The notes: generated by a model from the letters alone, not told the origin. Counted from the first letter of the stretch, positions 44,119-57,590 are shown. The stretch: DNA of 64,000 nt from Dactylellina haptotyla (GCA_031310005.1 CM062380.1:2356001-2420000), one strand, 5' to 3'. Numbers and translations are program-made.

Positions 44119-47100
44119 TTTTAACTAATTATTTTTAGTTAAAAATATATATATAATAATATTTTTAATTTAAAAATTTTATAATTTTAAAAATAAAATT
44201 ATAAATAAAAAGATAATTATCTTTATTTACATAATGTTTAAATAAATAAATTAAAAATTAAATTTTATAAAATCAATTAAATACTCTTATATTTATAAAA
44301 ATAGAAAAGAAAAATATTGTTTTTATTTTTATTAATTTTTGAAGTTAATTTACTTAAAAGTAAAAATAAAATTTTAATTATTAATAATAAAATTTATTTT
44401 AATACTATTATATAAGTGTAAAAAAATTATATATGTTTAGTAAAGTTATTAATAATTTAACAAAAATTATTATTTTGGATAATAATAAATATTTTTAAAA
44501 TTTAAAAATAGTTATAAAAATTTAAAAAATTTAAAAATAATTATTATAATTTAAATAATTATTAAAATTTATAAAATGTACAAGATATATTTGAAATAAT
44601 TAAAGAAAAACTATATTAATTGTTTTAAAATCCAGTTAAGATTAAACAAAATTCATTTTTATTTTATATTAAATAAAAATAAATCCTATTGTAAATTAGT
44701 TTTGATTTTAAAAATTTAAAAATTTTTGATAAAAATTTAATAATAATAATGGAGGATATTTTAATAACCTAATAACCTTTTAGTAAATTTTGTTAATTTA
44801 CTTTGATTTTTTATTTATTATAAGGAAGTAAAAGTATTAGATTTTAATAAATTTAATGGTTTATTATGTAAATTTAATTAATTTATTTAATAAGTTATTA
44901 TTATTTTTTATTTTTAATATTAATAATTTAAAAATAATAAAATAAAATCCATTTTCTCCTTATATTTTTACTAAAATTATTTTTATATTTATAACTTTTA
45001 TTTTATATAATATAAAAAATAAAAAAATAAAAATGGAAAATTAATAATAATTATATTATTTAAACTTTTATTAATTATTTATATTTTATTAAAAATTTAA
45101 ATAATTTTATAAATATTTATTAAAATAAAATTAAAAACCTTTTATATTATCTAAAACTTATAATAAATTAAATTTATTAAAAATATTTTTAAATTATTAA
45201 CATTTATATTTTTATAATTGGATATATAATAAAACAATTAATTTACTATATTAAAAAAGGATTAAAATCTATATGAAGATAAAAAATTATTAAAATAATT
45301 ATATATAATTTAAAGATTTAATATTATATAATCAAAAATTTAATTATAAAACTTAATAATAACTACTTTCAAAAATATAAAGCAAATATTTTTTAAAATT
45401 ACAATAATTATAATTGATTTTTTAATTTTTAAAGGAATTACTTAAATTAATAAAATAATTAATTTGGATTTTGTAATAATAGTTAAAAAAATTAACCATT
45501 TTATAATTTTGGAAATTATTTTACAACAAATTAAAATTGATTGTCTCAAAATTAAAGTAATCTTTCACACACCCCTTAAAATAACTATCAAAAATTAAAT
45601 AATTAATAATAATGAAACAAAAATAATTAAACCCCAAAAAATATTTTTAAACTATTTTTTATAAAATTAAAAAAAATCTAAAATTAAAATTAGTGATTTA
45701 AAAATCATCCCCTAAAATCTAATAAATTAGTGTGTTATTAATATAATAAAAAAAATATATATTAAGTAAAATTATTTTACTAATTAATATTTAAAGAATA
45801 TTAAAATAACCAATTAAAAAATATTATAAAAATAATATAATTATAAAAAAAATTAAAAAAACTATAATAAATATATTAAAAAATATAAAAATAATTATTA
45901 ATAATTTAAAAAAGAACCTTAAAAAAAATGTTAATTTAATATTATATCTTACTACATTAATAAAAAAAATATTTTTAGTACTAACTTAACTATTTTTTAA
46001 ATCCTAACCATATTAAAAAAAATTTAAATTTTTATTTTATTTATCGCTTTATTTAAAATATACATTTTTTAAAAGTTAGAAGTTAAAGATATTTAATAAA
46101 AGAATAATGTTAAACTTATTATAAAAAAATATTATTTTAAATAGGAAAATTTTTTTTTAAAAAAAATTATATATTTGTAATTTATTTAAAACTTTTTAAA
46201 TAATTTATAAAAAAAATTTAAAATTTAAAAAAAAATTTGTTTACAATAAATTTTAAAAATTTTATGTTAGTATGAATTAAAAATCCATCTCCAAAAATGT
46301 TGTAGAGCTACACAAAATTAAACTATAAAATTTATATTTATATTAATTGGTTTTTTAATAAAAAAAAAAAATAATAATTATATAAATGAATTATATTATT
46401 AATAAGAAAAAAAAATCTATGATTGGTTGTTTCCTGAGATAAATAATAATTAAATATGTTAATAAAAAAAACAAATTTTTAAAAATTGGATACTAAAAAA
46501 GTTAATAAAAATTATAAAAATAAATATTATATTTAAATATTAAAAAAATTAATATTTTAGATAATTTACTTTATCTGGTATTGGATTTATAGGATATAAA
46601 TATTTAATATTTTATACTAATAATAATAAAAATTGGTTTTAGTTTATCAATTAATATATAAAATTTTATAAAATATATTAATGTTGATTATATAAATATT
46701 TTAATATAAATTTTGTTAAATTTATATATTAAAATTGTGTAAACTAAATAGTCGTTTTTGGTTATGAATATATAAAAAAATAATAAAGGAGCTTTTATTA
46801 ATTTTATTAATAAATTTTGTAATATTTTATTATTATGAAATTAAATTAGTATAAAATTATAAAATATATTGGTTATATATGGATAGTTTAAATATTATCA
46901 TTATATTAAATATTAATATTATAGGAATTGAAAAAAAGAAGAGGAATGTTAATTTTATAAATTAAAATTTTTAATTATTATTTTATAATAAAAATAATTA
47001 TATTTATATTAATTATATATAAAAATGGATTAATATTATTTTTATAATATATTAAAAGCTTTTAAAATTATATATTTATAAAAATTATTTTATAAATAAT

Positions 47101-48149
47101 AATTTTATTATAAAAGATTTAAAACTTTATATTTAAAACTATTAACAAAATATTTTAATTATAATAGGTACGTTATTTAGCTTTATTTAGCTTTTAAAAA
47201 TAAAAAAGTAGGGAATATTATTGATAATATAAAATTTAATAATGTTGAATGGTATAATATTTTAAATTAAAAAGTTTTAAATAATAATATATGTTAAATT
47301 GTTTAATTTTAATTTTATTAAAAAATCTAATAGAATTTTTAATTAAATTAAAAATAATATTTTAAATATTTTGTATTATCAATAGAAATTTTATGCAAAT
47401 TTTTGTAAATAATGGAGTAAAATTATATATATTTTAAAAAATATATTAAAAATATAATTTTTATATAATTTAAAAATATTATATATAATGTTATTGCTTT
47501 TAAAAAATTTTTAAAAATAATTAAATATGAAATTAATGTTACTTTTATTATTAATAAATATTTTGAAAAATGAATTATTGATATTTTTAATCTTACTAAC
47601 GATAATTTTATTTTAAAATATAATTAATTAAAAATTATAATTTAATTATAAGTTTCTAAAATAAAATAATTAAATTTATTTGTTATAATTATTAATAAAA
47701 TTTATATTAAATTTAATAAATAGTTTATAAATAATTAAAAGAAGTTTATTTACAACTTATGGAATATTTTTAAAAAGAAATTTTTATTATTTTAAAATAA
47801 ATTTAATATTTTTAAATAAATATAATTTAAAATTAAAATTATTATTAAAATTATTAAAATAATTTTTAAAAATATATTTTTAAGAAGATTTTAAAATAAA
47901 TATTTGAATGGATTTGAATTTTTGAAAAATTAAAAATAAAAATATATTATTATTGTTTAATAAATTTATTTATAAGATATTATTATAAGAAGGTATTATA
48001 TTTAAATTTTTATTTATTTATATTTGTATGAAAGAAGAATTCGAAATACTTAGGAGTATATTGAAAAATTTATAAAAAATATATTTGTTTTTAAGATTTT
48101 TATAAAATATTTAATTTTTTTGTTTTTAAAAATAAAAATTATAAATTTG

Positions 48150-50700
48150 TATTAATTATTAAAATTTTAATATTATTATAATTAAAGATTGCAATAGTTT
48201 ACTTTAAATTAATAAAAATTTTTAGATTAATTAATTAAAGTTATTTATTTTATTAAATTTAATATTATAATTATTTATTATAATTTATAAGTTGCCTTAA
48301 AAATATTTAAAAAATATTTAAATATTATTATAATTTATTTAAATATTTAATTATATTTATAAAATTAATTAATACTTTAGTATTTTTTCAAATTTTTATA
48401 AATTATGTGTTGAAAGATTATATTAATAAAATATATATTATTTATTTTAATAATATATTAGTTTATAGTAAAAATTTTAAAAATATTAATAATATATTAT
48501 TATTGTTTTTAAAGTATTAGATAAATATAATTTTAAGGTTGAATTAAAAAAATAAAATTTGAAGTTATAAAATATAAATTTTTAGAGTTATTGTTATAAT
48601 TGAAGGAATTAAGATAAATTTTAAAAAAGTTGATATTATTTAAAAATAATTTTGATTTTAAAATGTTAAAAATATTTAAGCTTTTTAGGATTTTACAATT
48701 ATTATCAATAATTTATTAAATAATATAATTATATATTTATTATTTTTTCAAAATTAACAAAATAAATATATATTTTAATATAATTTTAGTTAAATATATG
48801 CTTTTAATATATTTAAAAAAATTTTAGTTCCTATTTTTAAACTTAAATTTATTTATTAAAATTGAGATAGATGTTTTTAATGCTATACTAAAACCTACCT
48901 ATATTAATTATAAATTAATTAAAAATAATATTTTATTATTTATTTTTTTTATAAATTTAATGCTATTAAACTATAATATTTTATTTATGATAAAGAATTA
49001 ATGGTTATTATTTAAGTTTATAAAATATAGAAAGTATATTTTTAAACTAAAAAATTTTTATAGTATATTTAAATTATAAAAATTTAATTTATTTTTATTA
49101 TTTAAAATTTTAGTAGATAATAAATTTATTAATAAAAATTTATTAATTAATATAATATAAAAATTATACATTACAAAAAAAAAGAGAATTTTAAAATTGA
49201 TATTATTAATTGATGATTTGATTTAATGGTTGGAGTTTAATTTGATAAAGGAATTATTTTTAAAAAAATAATATATAATTATTTTAGTTAATAAAGTTTT
49301 TAATTTTATTTTTTATATTTTAAAAATTAGTTTATAAAAGATTTTAAACAAAACTATAATAAATATTTTATTATAAAAAGAATATTATTAGAAAACTTTA
49401 ATACTCTAGATTATTTTACAATAAAAAAATTTATTTTTTTAGAAATTTTTTTATATTTTTACCAAAAAATTTTAATAATTTATTAAGTAATATTATAATA
49501 TATTAGTTTATAAATATTTAAGAATTGAACATATTTAGGAATTTTTAATTAAATTTTATTTTTGGTTTTAAATGTAATAATATATTAAATAATATATAAA
49601 AATTTATAATATATATTGTTAAAATAAACTTAGTTGATATTTATTTTACGGAAAGTTATAATTTTATAATATATTTTTAAAATTATTTTAAATTATTTTA
49701 TATAATTTTATATATGAATACCTCCTTTAAGAGATTTTCTTATAAATATTATTTATAATAAAATATTAGTTATTATTTGTAAATTTAATAAAATAATAAT
49801 TTTAAAATCATAAAACTTTAAATAATTTACAATCAAATTTAAATAAGTTTATAATAAATAAATTTTTAATTAATATAAATTATAATTTAAATATATTTGT
49901 AATAAAATACATTATTCACTAATAAATTTTAAAATTTAGTTAGGAATTAGATTAGTATTAAAATTAATATTATTAGTAAAAAATGCATTTAGATAGATGG
50001 AGCCATAAAATAAATTATTTAAATTATTAAAATATAGTTAAAAAGTTTTTTAACATAATATAAAATAATTAAATTAAATTATTATTATATTTTAAATTTA
50101 TTTATAATATATTTAAATATTTATCTATTAAATATATATTTTATAAAGTACTTAAAAATAGAATTTTATTATAATATTATTTTCTATATTATCTAAAAAA
50201 TAATTTTAGAAGTAAAAATATATTAATAATATTTTATGAAAATTTACAAAAATTTTTAATTTATGATAGAATATATATCATATTATTATAATTAATATAT
50301 GGAAGTATTTTTTTAAAAAAATAAAACATATTTGTTTATTAAATATATTAAATAAAAAAATGATAAAGTAAAAATTGGATTATTAAAAATATAAATTTTT
50401 ATTATTATTAAAAATTTAATAATAATATTTTTAAATTTAAAAATTTAAAATTTATTTAAATTTATCAATTTTTATATTTTATTTTTAGAATTAGCCCCTT
50501 TAGGTCTAAGAGAAGATTTAAAAGATAAAGAATTAAAATATAAAAATTATATAAAATATAAATTTAAAAAAATCTTTAATAAACCCAATAAAAATAATAA
50601 ATACTTAATTTATTAAATTATTATATAAATTATAAGATAATAAATGGATTTTTAAATATAATTTATTTTATTATTATTTAAATTTATTTTTAGTAGAAAA
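48150..50700 (+). pseudogene. pol remnant of element 2
   Basis: The motifs and order are the same as in element 1. The RT box reads Y-F-N-N-I at 48443-48457. RNase H remnants lie at about 48860-49035. The integrase core end is near 49985-50110. A chromodomain-like tail lies at about 50520-50660. It carries many RIP-type stops and is not functional. Confidence 0.7.
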
Positions 50701-51649
50701 ATATAGTATAATTTATAAAAAGGATATAAATGATTAAAGAAAATTTAAATTTAAAATTAATAATTAATAAAATTACTTATAGCTTTCTAATAAATTTGTA
50801 TTATTTTTTTCAATAAAAATTATATTCATATTTTTATAAAATTTAATTTCTATTTACTTAATTACTTTTTTATTCAACTAATTACTCTAATAAATTATCT
50901 TTATAGATAATTACTTTTATATATTTTGTTTTTAATAATTTTAATTTTTATATTTTTTATAATTTTCATTTAAATTTTAAATATTTTTATTATATTAAAA
51001 CTTATTCTTTTTCAATTTTTCTAATTTCTTTTTTTATTCTCCACCTAATAATTTAATTAATCTATTATAAATTAATTAATAAAAAATTGGATATAAGAAT
51101 ATAAGAAATATTTATATAAATTTATTAAATAATTATACCATTTATTTTAAATATAAATAGAATAGCTTATATTTTTAAATATAACAAAATAAAAATATTT
51201 ATTTTAAATATAAAATTTATAAAAAAAGTAAAAAATATTGAAATTTTTAATTTGATTAATTTAAATAATATAATATTAATAAAAATTTATTTCAATTTCT
51301 TTTAATACTTATTTGCTGGTATTATTATTTTTAAAATATATTAATTGCTTGTATTTATAAAAATGTTTTATGATTTAAATTTTATTTTATTATTTTAATT
51401 TAATTATTATATTTTTATGTATATATAATTATATAAGTATTTACCTTAAAATAAATTCTATAATTATAATATAGATTATTATTTTATATAAACCTAATTT
51501 TAATGTAAAAATTAATAATATATAAGATCGAATTTTTATATAGGAATAATGATAATATATTATTATTTTATATTAAATTATTATTATTTACATAGAATTT
51601 TAAATTTTATAAAAAGTTACCTATATAAAAGTTTATTCTAAAAAAATAA

Positions 51650-52202
51650 TATTATAAATTATAAATTTTAATAATATAAATATTTGTATTTTATTTTATA
51701 TTATATTGTTTTAAATTTTATTGTTATATTTTATATTTATAAATATATATTATTTTTAATATATTTATTTAAAAATTTATTTATTTGTTTAGTATATTAT
51801 ATTATGGTATAATATAAAAAATATAAAATATTTGTTTACTCATTTTTAATTTAAATAAATAATATAAAAAATAAATAAAGTTTATCTACTTATACATTTT
51901 ATTTATATAAGTATATGAAAAAATGAATACTTAAAAAATGTTTTACAATTATTATATATATAAGATTATTATTAAAATTAATAAAATAATTATTATTTTT
52001 ATTAATTAATTTAAATATAATTTAATATATTTAATTATCTTTATTTTATTATTATTATATATTTTAAATAAGTTATTTTCAATATTTCATAATTTTATAT
52101 ATATTTTTATTAAAGACCTAAATATTTTAGGTAAAAAGAATTTTATATATTTTAATATTATATATTCATATTATTACATTGGGTAGTGTAGGAAGTATAA
52201 CA
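51650..52202 (+). repeat. 3' LTR of element 2
   Basis: The inner left end is fully mutated. The outer right end is better preserved (ttacattgggtagtgtagg) and finishes gtataaca, followed by atata. Confidence 0.83.
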
Positions 52203-52237
52203 ATATATATAACTTTTTTTAAATTAAATAGGATTAG

Positions 52238-52808
52238 TTAAAATATTATACTTTTTTTAGTATATAATATTAAAATAAAATATTTTTATTAGATTAGATT
52301 TTTAATTCTAATTATCAGGTTTTAATTTAAAAAATATATTCGTAAATAACTAAAATAATATATAAAATATGTAATAATAAAATAGGTAATAAATAATTAA
52401 AATTATATTATTTAATAACATTAATTAATAAAAAACTTATTATTATTAATCCTAAGGATAATTTTAAATATATAAAGTTTATACATATTATTTCCAATAT
52501 TTAATATTTAATAATAAATATTAAACAATGTAAATATATTATTATATTTAATACTTAATAATAAGCGTTAAACATTTTTAAATATAATAACTTTTACCAA
52601 ATTTCTTAAAAATTATATAATTAATTTTTTTAAAAAAGCAAACACCTCTAAAAACAAAAATATAGTATTTTTGTTTTTAATAATTATTTCTTCTATATAT
52701 AAATTATACAAATATATTATATATCTATATTTTTATATGCCTATTTTGAATAACGCATACAAAAGTTTGGTACGGGATAATCGGATGTACGATTAGCAGT
52801 CCGTAACA
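52238..52808. repeat. Possible solo LTR of a related, diverged family
   Basis: The right edge is a GC island (about 52750-52808) ending CAGTCCGTAACA. The left part carries tattatac (compare TGTTACAC), and the internal layout resembles the main LTR, with an aatcctaa block about 210 bp after the start. attag occurs just before (52233-52237) and just after (52809-52813). Boundaries are uncertain by several bases because the left edge is mutated. Confidence 0.4.
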
Positions 52809-53884
52809 ATTAGTTTATATTAATATTATAGTTAACATATTATCCAACCAAATTTATTAAGTAAACCTTAATTTTAAAAATATTAATATTAAGTTTTTTA
52901 TTATAATTATAAATAATTAAATTATTAATACCATTTAATATTATTATTTAAAAAATTAAATTAAAACTTGAAATTACTTAATTAGCTATATTATAAATAA
53001 ACTAATTATTATTTTTATTATTATTTTAAATTATTAATTAATTTTTTAATTATATTTTTTATATATTAATTTAATAAAATTTTATTTTACTAAAATAAAT
53101 AGTTAAATATATATTAGCCTTTAAATTTACTATTATTAATATTATACATTACTAACTTATAAGCTATTTTTATCTAATATTTATTAAAAATTTTTATATA
53201 TACACACATATATATTTATATATTTTTAAAATATTTTTAATAATAAATAGAAGAAATATAATCATTATTATAATATATTATAAATTATAATAATATTTAT
53301 AAAATTAGTTTATAATTATATACATTTTAATAATTATAGTATATATTATAAATTTAATCCAATAAATTTTTATATTTTTAAAATATAATTAATTATAATT
53401 AATTATAATTTAATTTCTGATTAATAAAATATTTAATATTAAAATTTAAAAAATTTGATAAATAAAAAATTATAAAAATAAAATTATCAAAAATATATAT
53501 AATCTTTGTATTTTAAAAATAAAAATAAAATATTAAATAAAATATATAATAAAATTTTATTAATTATATAATTATATATACCATATTATAATAATTATTA
53601 TGTAATTAATATATAATAAATTTTAATATAAAATTTAATAAAATTTATTATAAATTTAAAAATAAGATTTTAATTACTATATAACCAATTAAAATATATA
53701 TTAAATATAACCATATAGCTACCACATATAAAGGATGGCTAAAATATACACACCATATAACTAATTTTGCAATATAGCCAAAATTATAATTATAAATATA
53801 TTATTTTTATAAAATTTATTATGTTTATTTGGCTATTGTGTCGCCACTGTGGCGAAACACTCCGGGATTCCTCAATGGTATAAT
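52809..53884. other. AT-rich degraded sequence with a GC hairpin island at about 53836-53878
   Basis: No gene is present. The island contains TCGCCActgTGGCGA, a perfect 6-bp stem with a 3-base loop, extended by flanking GTG/CAC. It adjoins the left limit of copy 2 of the second repeat family and is probably a RIP-spared repeat edge. Confidence 0.45.
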
Positions 53885-55279
53885 AAAAAATTCAATTAAA
53901 ATTAATAAAAGTAAAATATACTAAAAATTTTTAATAAATATAAAAAATTTATTAATAAATATATAAAATTTATTAATAAATATATAAAATTTATTAATAA
54001 ATATATATAATTATTATAAATATAAAATTAAAAATTAAAATTAAAAATAAAGCTATTCAAGTTTAATTTATTTATTTTTATTTTAAAAATTAAAATAGTT
54101 TTTTTTTTAAAAAAAAAAAATTTTTTAATTATTTTTATTATTTTTATTTTTTAATAGAATTTTTTGGTTTTTAAAAATTTAATAATATTATCAAAGATAT
54201 AAAAAAATTATTAAAATTTATAAAATTATAAGTTTTTTTAATATTATTGATAAATTTTTAAAAATTTACTTTATAATTTAAAGTAATAGTAAATTAATAT
54301 TTTAATTATTAATTTATAAAAATATAATAATTTTTAATTTTTATTATATTTTATATTAAAATAAAAATATAAGGTATATAATAATAAAATTAATTCGTTA
54401 TTATTAAATCATAAAATTTAATTAAATTAATCAGATTATATTAAATATTGAAAAATTATTAAAAAGTATATTAAATTTAAAAAAATTATTTTAAAATAAA
54501 TTGATTATTTTATTAATATATTTAAATAATATATATATTGATATTATTATTAAAAATTTAATAAAGGACGTAAAATTTTATTATTTAAAAATTAAATTAA
54601 ATATAAACAATATAAATTTAATAATAAATTTTTAATAAAATTAATATTTAAAAGTTTAAATATATATATAAATTTTAAAAATATATAAATAATTAAAAAA
54701 TAAAATATTTAATAAATTTTAAATATTTAATAATAAACTTTATAAAATTTACTAAAGTTTTTATTTTTATTTAAATATTTTATTTTAGTTTAAAGAGAGT
54801 TATAATAAATCTATTATTTTTAATAATTATAAATTATTATTTGTTATATTTACTTTTAGATTTAATATATTTTTAAAAGTATAAGAATATTTATTAATAA
54901 TTATATTAGTATTTATTAATAATTATATTAGTATTTATTAAAAGTTTAAATATTTAAATTTAATTAAAAATAATTTTATAATATTTATTATCAACTATGA
55001 TTTAAAAATTTAAATATAGTATTTATTATTTAAATTATATATAATATTTTTATTCTTTAAAATAATTTAAATATAACCTTTATATATTTAATAAATAATT
55101 TTTATAGTTTAATCTTAATTAAAATTATATAAGGTTGTTTAACATTATTTAAAATTAATATTTAATTATTTAATGTTGTTTAAATTTAATATTTAATCAT
55201 CTTATATTATTTAAAATTAATTTTAATATGTTCAATAAATAATTATAGTCGTCTAATATAACAAATTTTTTGCTGATGT
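53885..55279 (-). mobile_element. Second repeat family, copy 2 (inverted relative to copy 1)
   Basis: It is the reverse complement of 22932-24400 over about 1.4 kb and ends aacaaattttttgctgatgt. It is more mutated at its terminus than copy 1. At about 53935-54005 there are three tandem repeats of a unit of about 24 bp, (t)attaataaatatataaaat. No coding frame is present. It marks the right end of the AT isochore. Confidence 0.55.
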
Positions 55280-55768
55280 TGATATAAAAATAATTTTAAT
55301 TTATATCAGATGGAATGGTAAATAGTAGCGATTTCCCACTACTTTCATACTATTTACAACACTATTTTTTGTAATTTTCCATATATAAATTAGTGTTATA
55401 ATAAAGTACTTTCATAGCAGCCATTTGAAAAGACAAAGGTCATGCAACGCATTAGCTAAGGTGTTGACGCTCAACTATACTATTTGCTTTTTGCCTATAT
55501 TCAGATCCTCGCGGTCCGCTGACAGCCCGGATCACGACAATTCTCCATGCACATGTCTTCATATGAACACTAATTACTGCTTGCAACATTTAGACCATCA
55601 CGAGCTCCATGCCACCATATACTCCATTTTTATAGAAATATTATATATAATCCCTAGGGTATTATATCTCTCATCAAACCGCCTCCCTCAACCTATTTCG
55701 AATACCGAAACACTGGATTGCCGATAGACTCTTAGAAAAGTTTGGTTTACCTATAATATACCTTCACG
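55280..55768 (+). promoter_or_regulatory. 5' flank of the TLC gene and AT/GC boundary
   Basis: Base composition changes abruptly from AT-rich to ordinary within about 100 bp here. The stretch is the upstream region of the TLC-domain gene. An AT-rich segment near 55381-55405 (atatataaattagtg) could be a TATA-like element. A 100-codon frame at 55425-55727 shows no family resemblance and is not called. Confidence 0.35.
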
Positions 55769-56826
55769 ATGAGAGACCCTCTCCCTTCTTGCCCGGATAT
55801 TGTCGTTAATGCGATTACCCCAATATGCGATCTTCTTGGATTCCAGACACTTCCAAGACATTTTCATGAGGTTTTAGGTGCTTTTTTACTCTATCACGTC
55901 ACCAACGTGTATATATCCCCTATTATATCGCCGGTATTATTCCCAAAAACCTATCGGTCTTTCAATAAGAGAACCCGAATAAATTGGGACATCCATGTTG
56001 TCTCGCTCGTTCAAAGCACAATAATATGCATAATATCACTATATGCAATGTATGTTGACAGGGAGAGATTAAGCATGGACGCAAATCAAAGGGTCTGGGG
56101 CTACACTGGATTGTTGGGAATGGTCCAGGCTCTTGGAGCTGGATATTTTCTTTGGGATTTGATGGTCAGCGCGCAATACGTAGCTATATTTGGCCCCGGA
56201 TTCCTTGCACACGCAATTTGTGCACTCTGTGTTTTCTCGCTTGGTTTTGTATAGCCCCCTCACTGTGGTTCCTCATTCTCATTATGTATTGGCTAACAAG
56301 TAATTCAATACAGAGACCCTTTGTCAATTACTATGCACCAACTTTCCTTCTTTACGAACTATCTTCACCGTTCCTAAACTTCCATTGGTTCATGGACAAG
56401 CTAGAAATGACGGGCTCCTGGTTGCAACTTGTGAATGGAATTTGCCTACTTTTGGTTTTCTTTTGTTGCCGATTGGTTTATGGTACATACTCCTCATTTC
56501 AAGTTGGCCAAGATATCTACCAAGCTTGGAAAGAGCCACCGAGTGAGATTGCCGAACAAGGCCGAGAAGTGCCTACATGGCTTGCACTTTCATATGTTAC
56601 CAGCAACCTCATCCTGCATTTTCTAAATTTTTATTGGTTTGTGAAGATGATTGATGCGATAAGCAGAAGATTTGATTCCAAACATGACACCAAAACTGGG
56701 CCGAACCAAAAGGAAAATACACATCCGGATTCCAGCACTAAAGAAGAGGTTAACGTCGAGGGGGTCAATATAAAGGTTCCCGTCGCAACACCTTTAGACC
56801 AGGCGAATCTGAGATATCGCAAATAG
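55769..56826 (+). CDS. TLC-domain membrane protein (TMEM56/TLCD4-like)
   Basis: There are two exons, 55769-56248 and 56314-56826, giving 330 aa. The 65-bp intron has a GTATAG donor, a GCTAAC branch site and a CAG acceptor, phase 0; without splicing a stop follows at once. About six to seven hydrophobic segments are visible. The TLC (TRAM/LAG1/CLN8) family pattern is seen in N-W-D-I-H-V-V-S-L-V-Q-S (72-83), G-Y-F-L-W-D (125-130), AHAI near 147-150, and in exon 2 E-L-S-S-P-F-L-N-F-H-W, the characteristic late motif. The last 60 or so residues are hydrophilic and cytosolic-like. Members of this branch are ER/Golgi membrane proteins of uncertain substrate, some linked to lipid handling. The critical His-His of ceramide synthases is not evident, so it is not called a ceramide synthase. 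The start is the first ATG of the conserved frame (cacgATGa). Confidence 0.88.
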
Positions 56827-57314
56827 ACCAGATTTCTCGGAAAACTTTCGAACAGAACGATTTGAGGATAATGATTTCAAGTGCCTGCAAGCGTGTTGTA
56901 GGCACAATTTGGATTCTAGCGATTTGGTTTGCTGCTGGACTTAAAAGATCACATATAACAATCCAAGTTGATGGAGTTTTCAGTCACTGATTTTAATAAC
57001 AGTTTCTGTTCGTCAATTTGTCTGATCCAGCGCTGGGCAACAACTAGTTTTTAGAATATATTTTTTTTGACTTAGGAGCAGACTCCTTCCTGACTGTACC
57101 AACATTCATAATATAAGCAACGTAAATCCCAGTCCCGTTTGGGAAGCGAAGTCAAAATTGCGGGCTTGATGTATTTCGCATTTGCTGTGGGTCTGTCAGG
57201 TACAGAACGGATGATATTTGTTGCCAAGAAAATATGTTGATTATAGCCCGAATTTGAGTGGTCCTCCTTTTTTATAACTGCCACCTCACTTTGCATCAAA
57301 CCGAGGGAAAACAA
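56827..57314. other. 3' region of the TLC gene, no gene supported
   Basis: Ordinary composition. An 80-codon minus-strand frame at 57072-57314 has no recognisable feature. The stretch probably holds the 3' UTR of the TLC gene and that of any minus-strand gene to the right. Confidence 0.4.
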
Positions 57315-57590
57315 TTACTCTGTTTCTTTTCTCGACTTTCCTGAACACCCACAATCATCACCACCACACTTGTAATCAGTCGCAGTATTCGTATCGCCCT
57401 AAGAGCCGACCGTTACAGAAGCGTGATAGATATTCTACATCCCTTTAACGATTTGATTTACCTATCCAGTGGCCTTGCCGACTGGTTCTAGCTTGTTTTG
57501 ACGCGACATAATCGAATATTCTTCCGTCTTGTTTCTTTCCTCAAAGGCGTTCTTCGCCCAAACATAAAATCGACGATTGGCTCGGATCAT
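57315..57590 (-). pseudogene. Doubtful small minus-strand gene, two exons, Cys-rich C-terminus
   Basis: A 42-codon frame (57590-57462, protein beginning M-I-R-A-N-R-R-F-Y-V-W) ends in TAG exactly at a good donor, TAG|GTAAAT. A 63-bp candidate intron (57461-57399, acceptor CTCTTAG) is followed by a 27-codon frame (57398-57315) containing C-G-G-D-D-C-G-C-S-G, a possible metal-binding cluster. The two frames would join in phase 0 but for the terminal TAG. The possibilities are a small real gene with a different exon structure, a gene broken by one nonsense change, or chance. A separate 46-codon frame at 57681-57541 overlaps it in another register. I do not recognise the family. Confidence 0.25.

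Larger units (their letters stand above)
43576..52202 (+). mobile_element. Ty3/gypsy LTR retrotransposon, full length but RIP-inactivated (element 2)
   Basis: This element is about 8.6 kb with LTRs at 43576-44118 and 51650-52202 in the same orientation, and is collinear with element 1 throughout. The flanking 5-mers are both ATATA (43571-43575 and 52203-52207). This fits a target duplication, although the composition makes a chance match plausible. It is at least as mutated as element 1 and has no frame over 60 codons. Confidence 0.82.

Noticed and set aside
1-55290. AT block considered as mitochondrial DNA or a centromere
   Set aside because: No mitochondrial genes, rRNA or tRNA are visible and it is made of RIP-mutated Ty3/gypsy copies. 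A centromeric role is possible for such blocks in fungi, but nothing in the sequence shows it.
55425-55727. 100-codon frame upstream of the TLC gene
   Set aside because: No family resemblance, no sign of splicing to the TLC exon, and it sits in what should be promoter/5' UTR.
57072-57314. 80-codon minus-strand frame
   Set aside because: No recognisable feature. It lies just 3' of the doubtful Cys-rich frame, most likely untranslated sequence.
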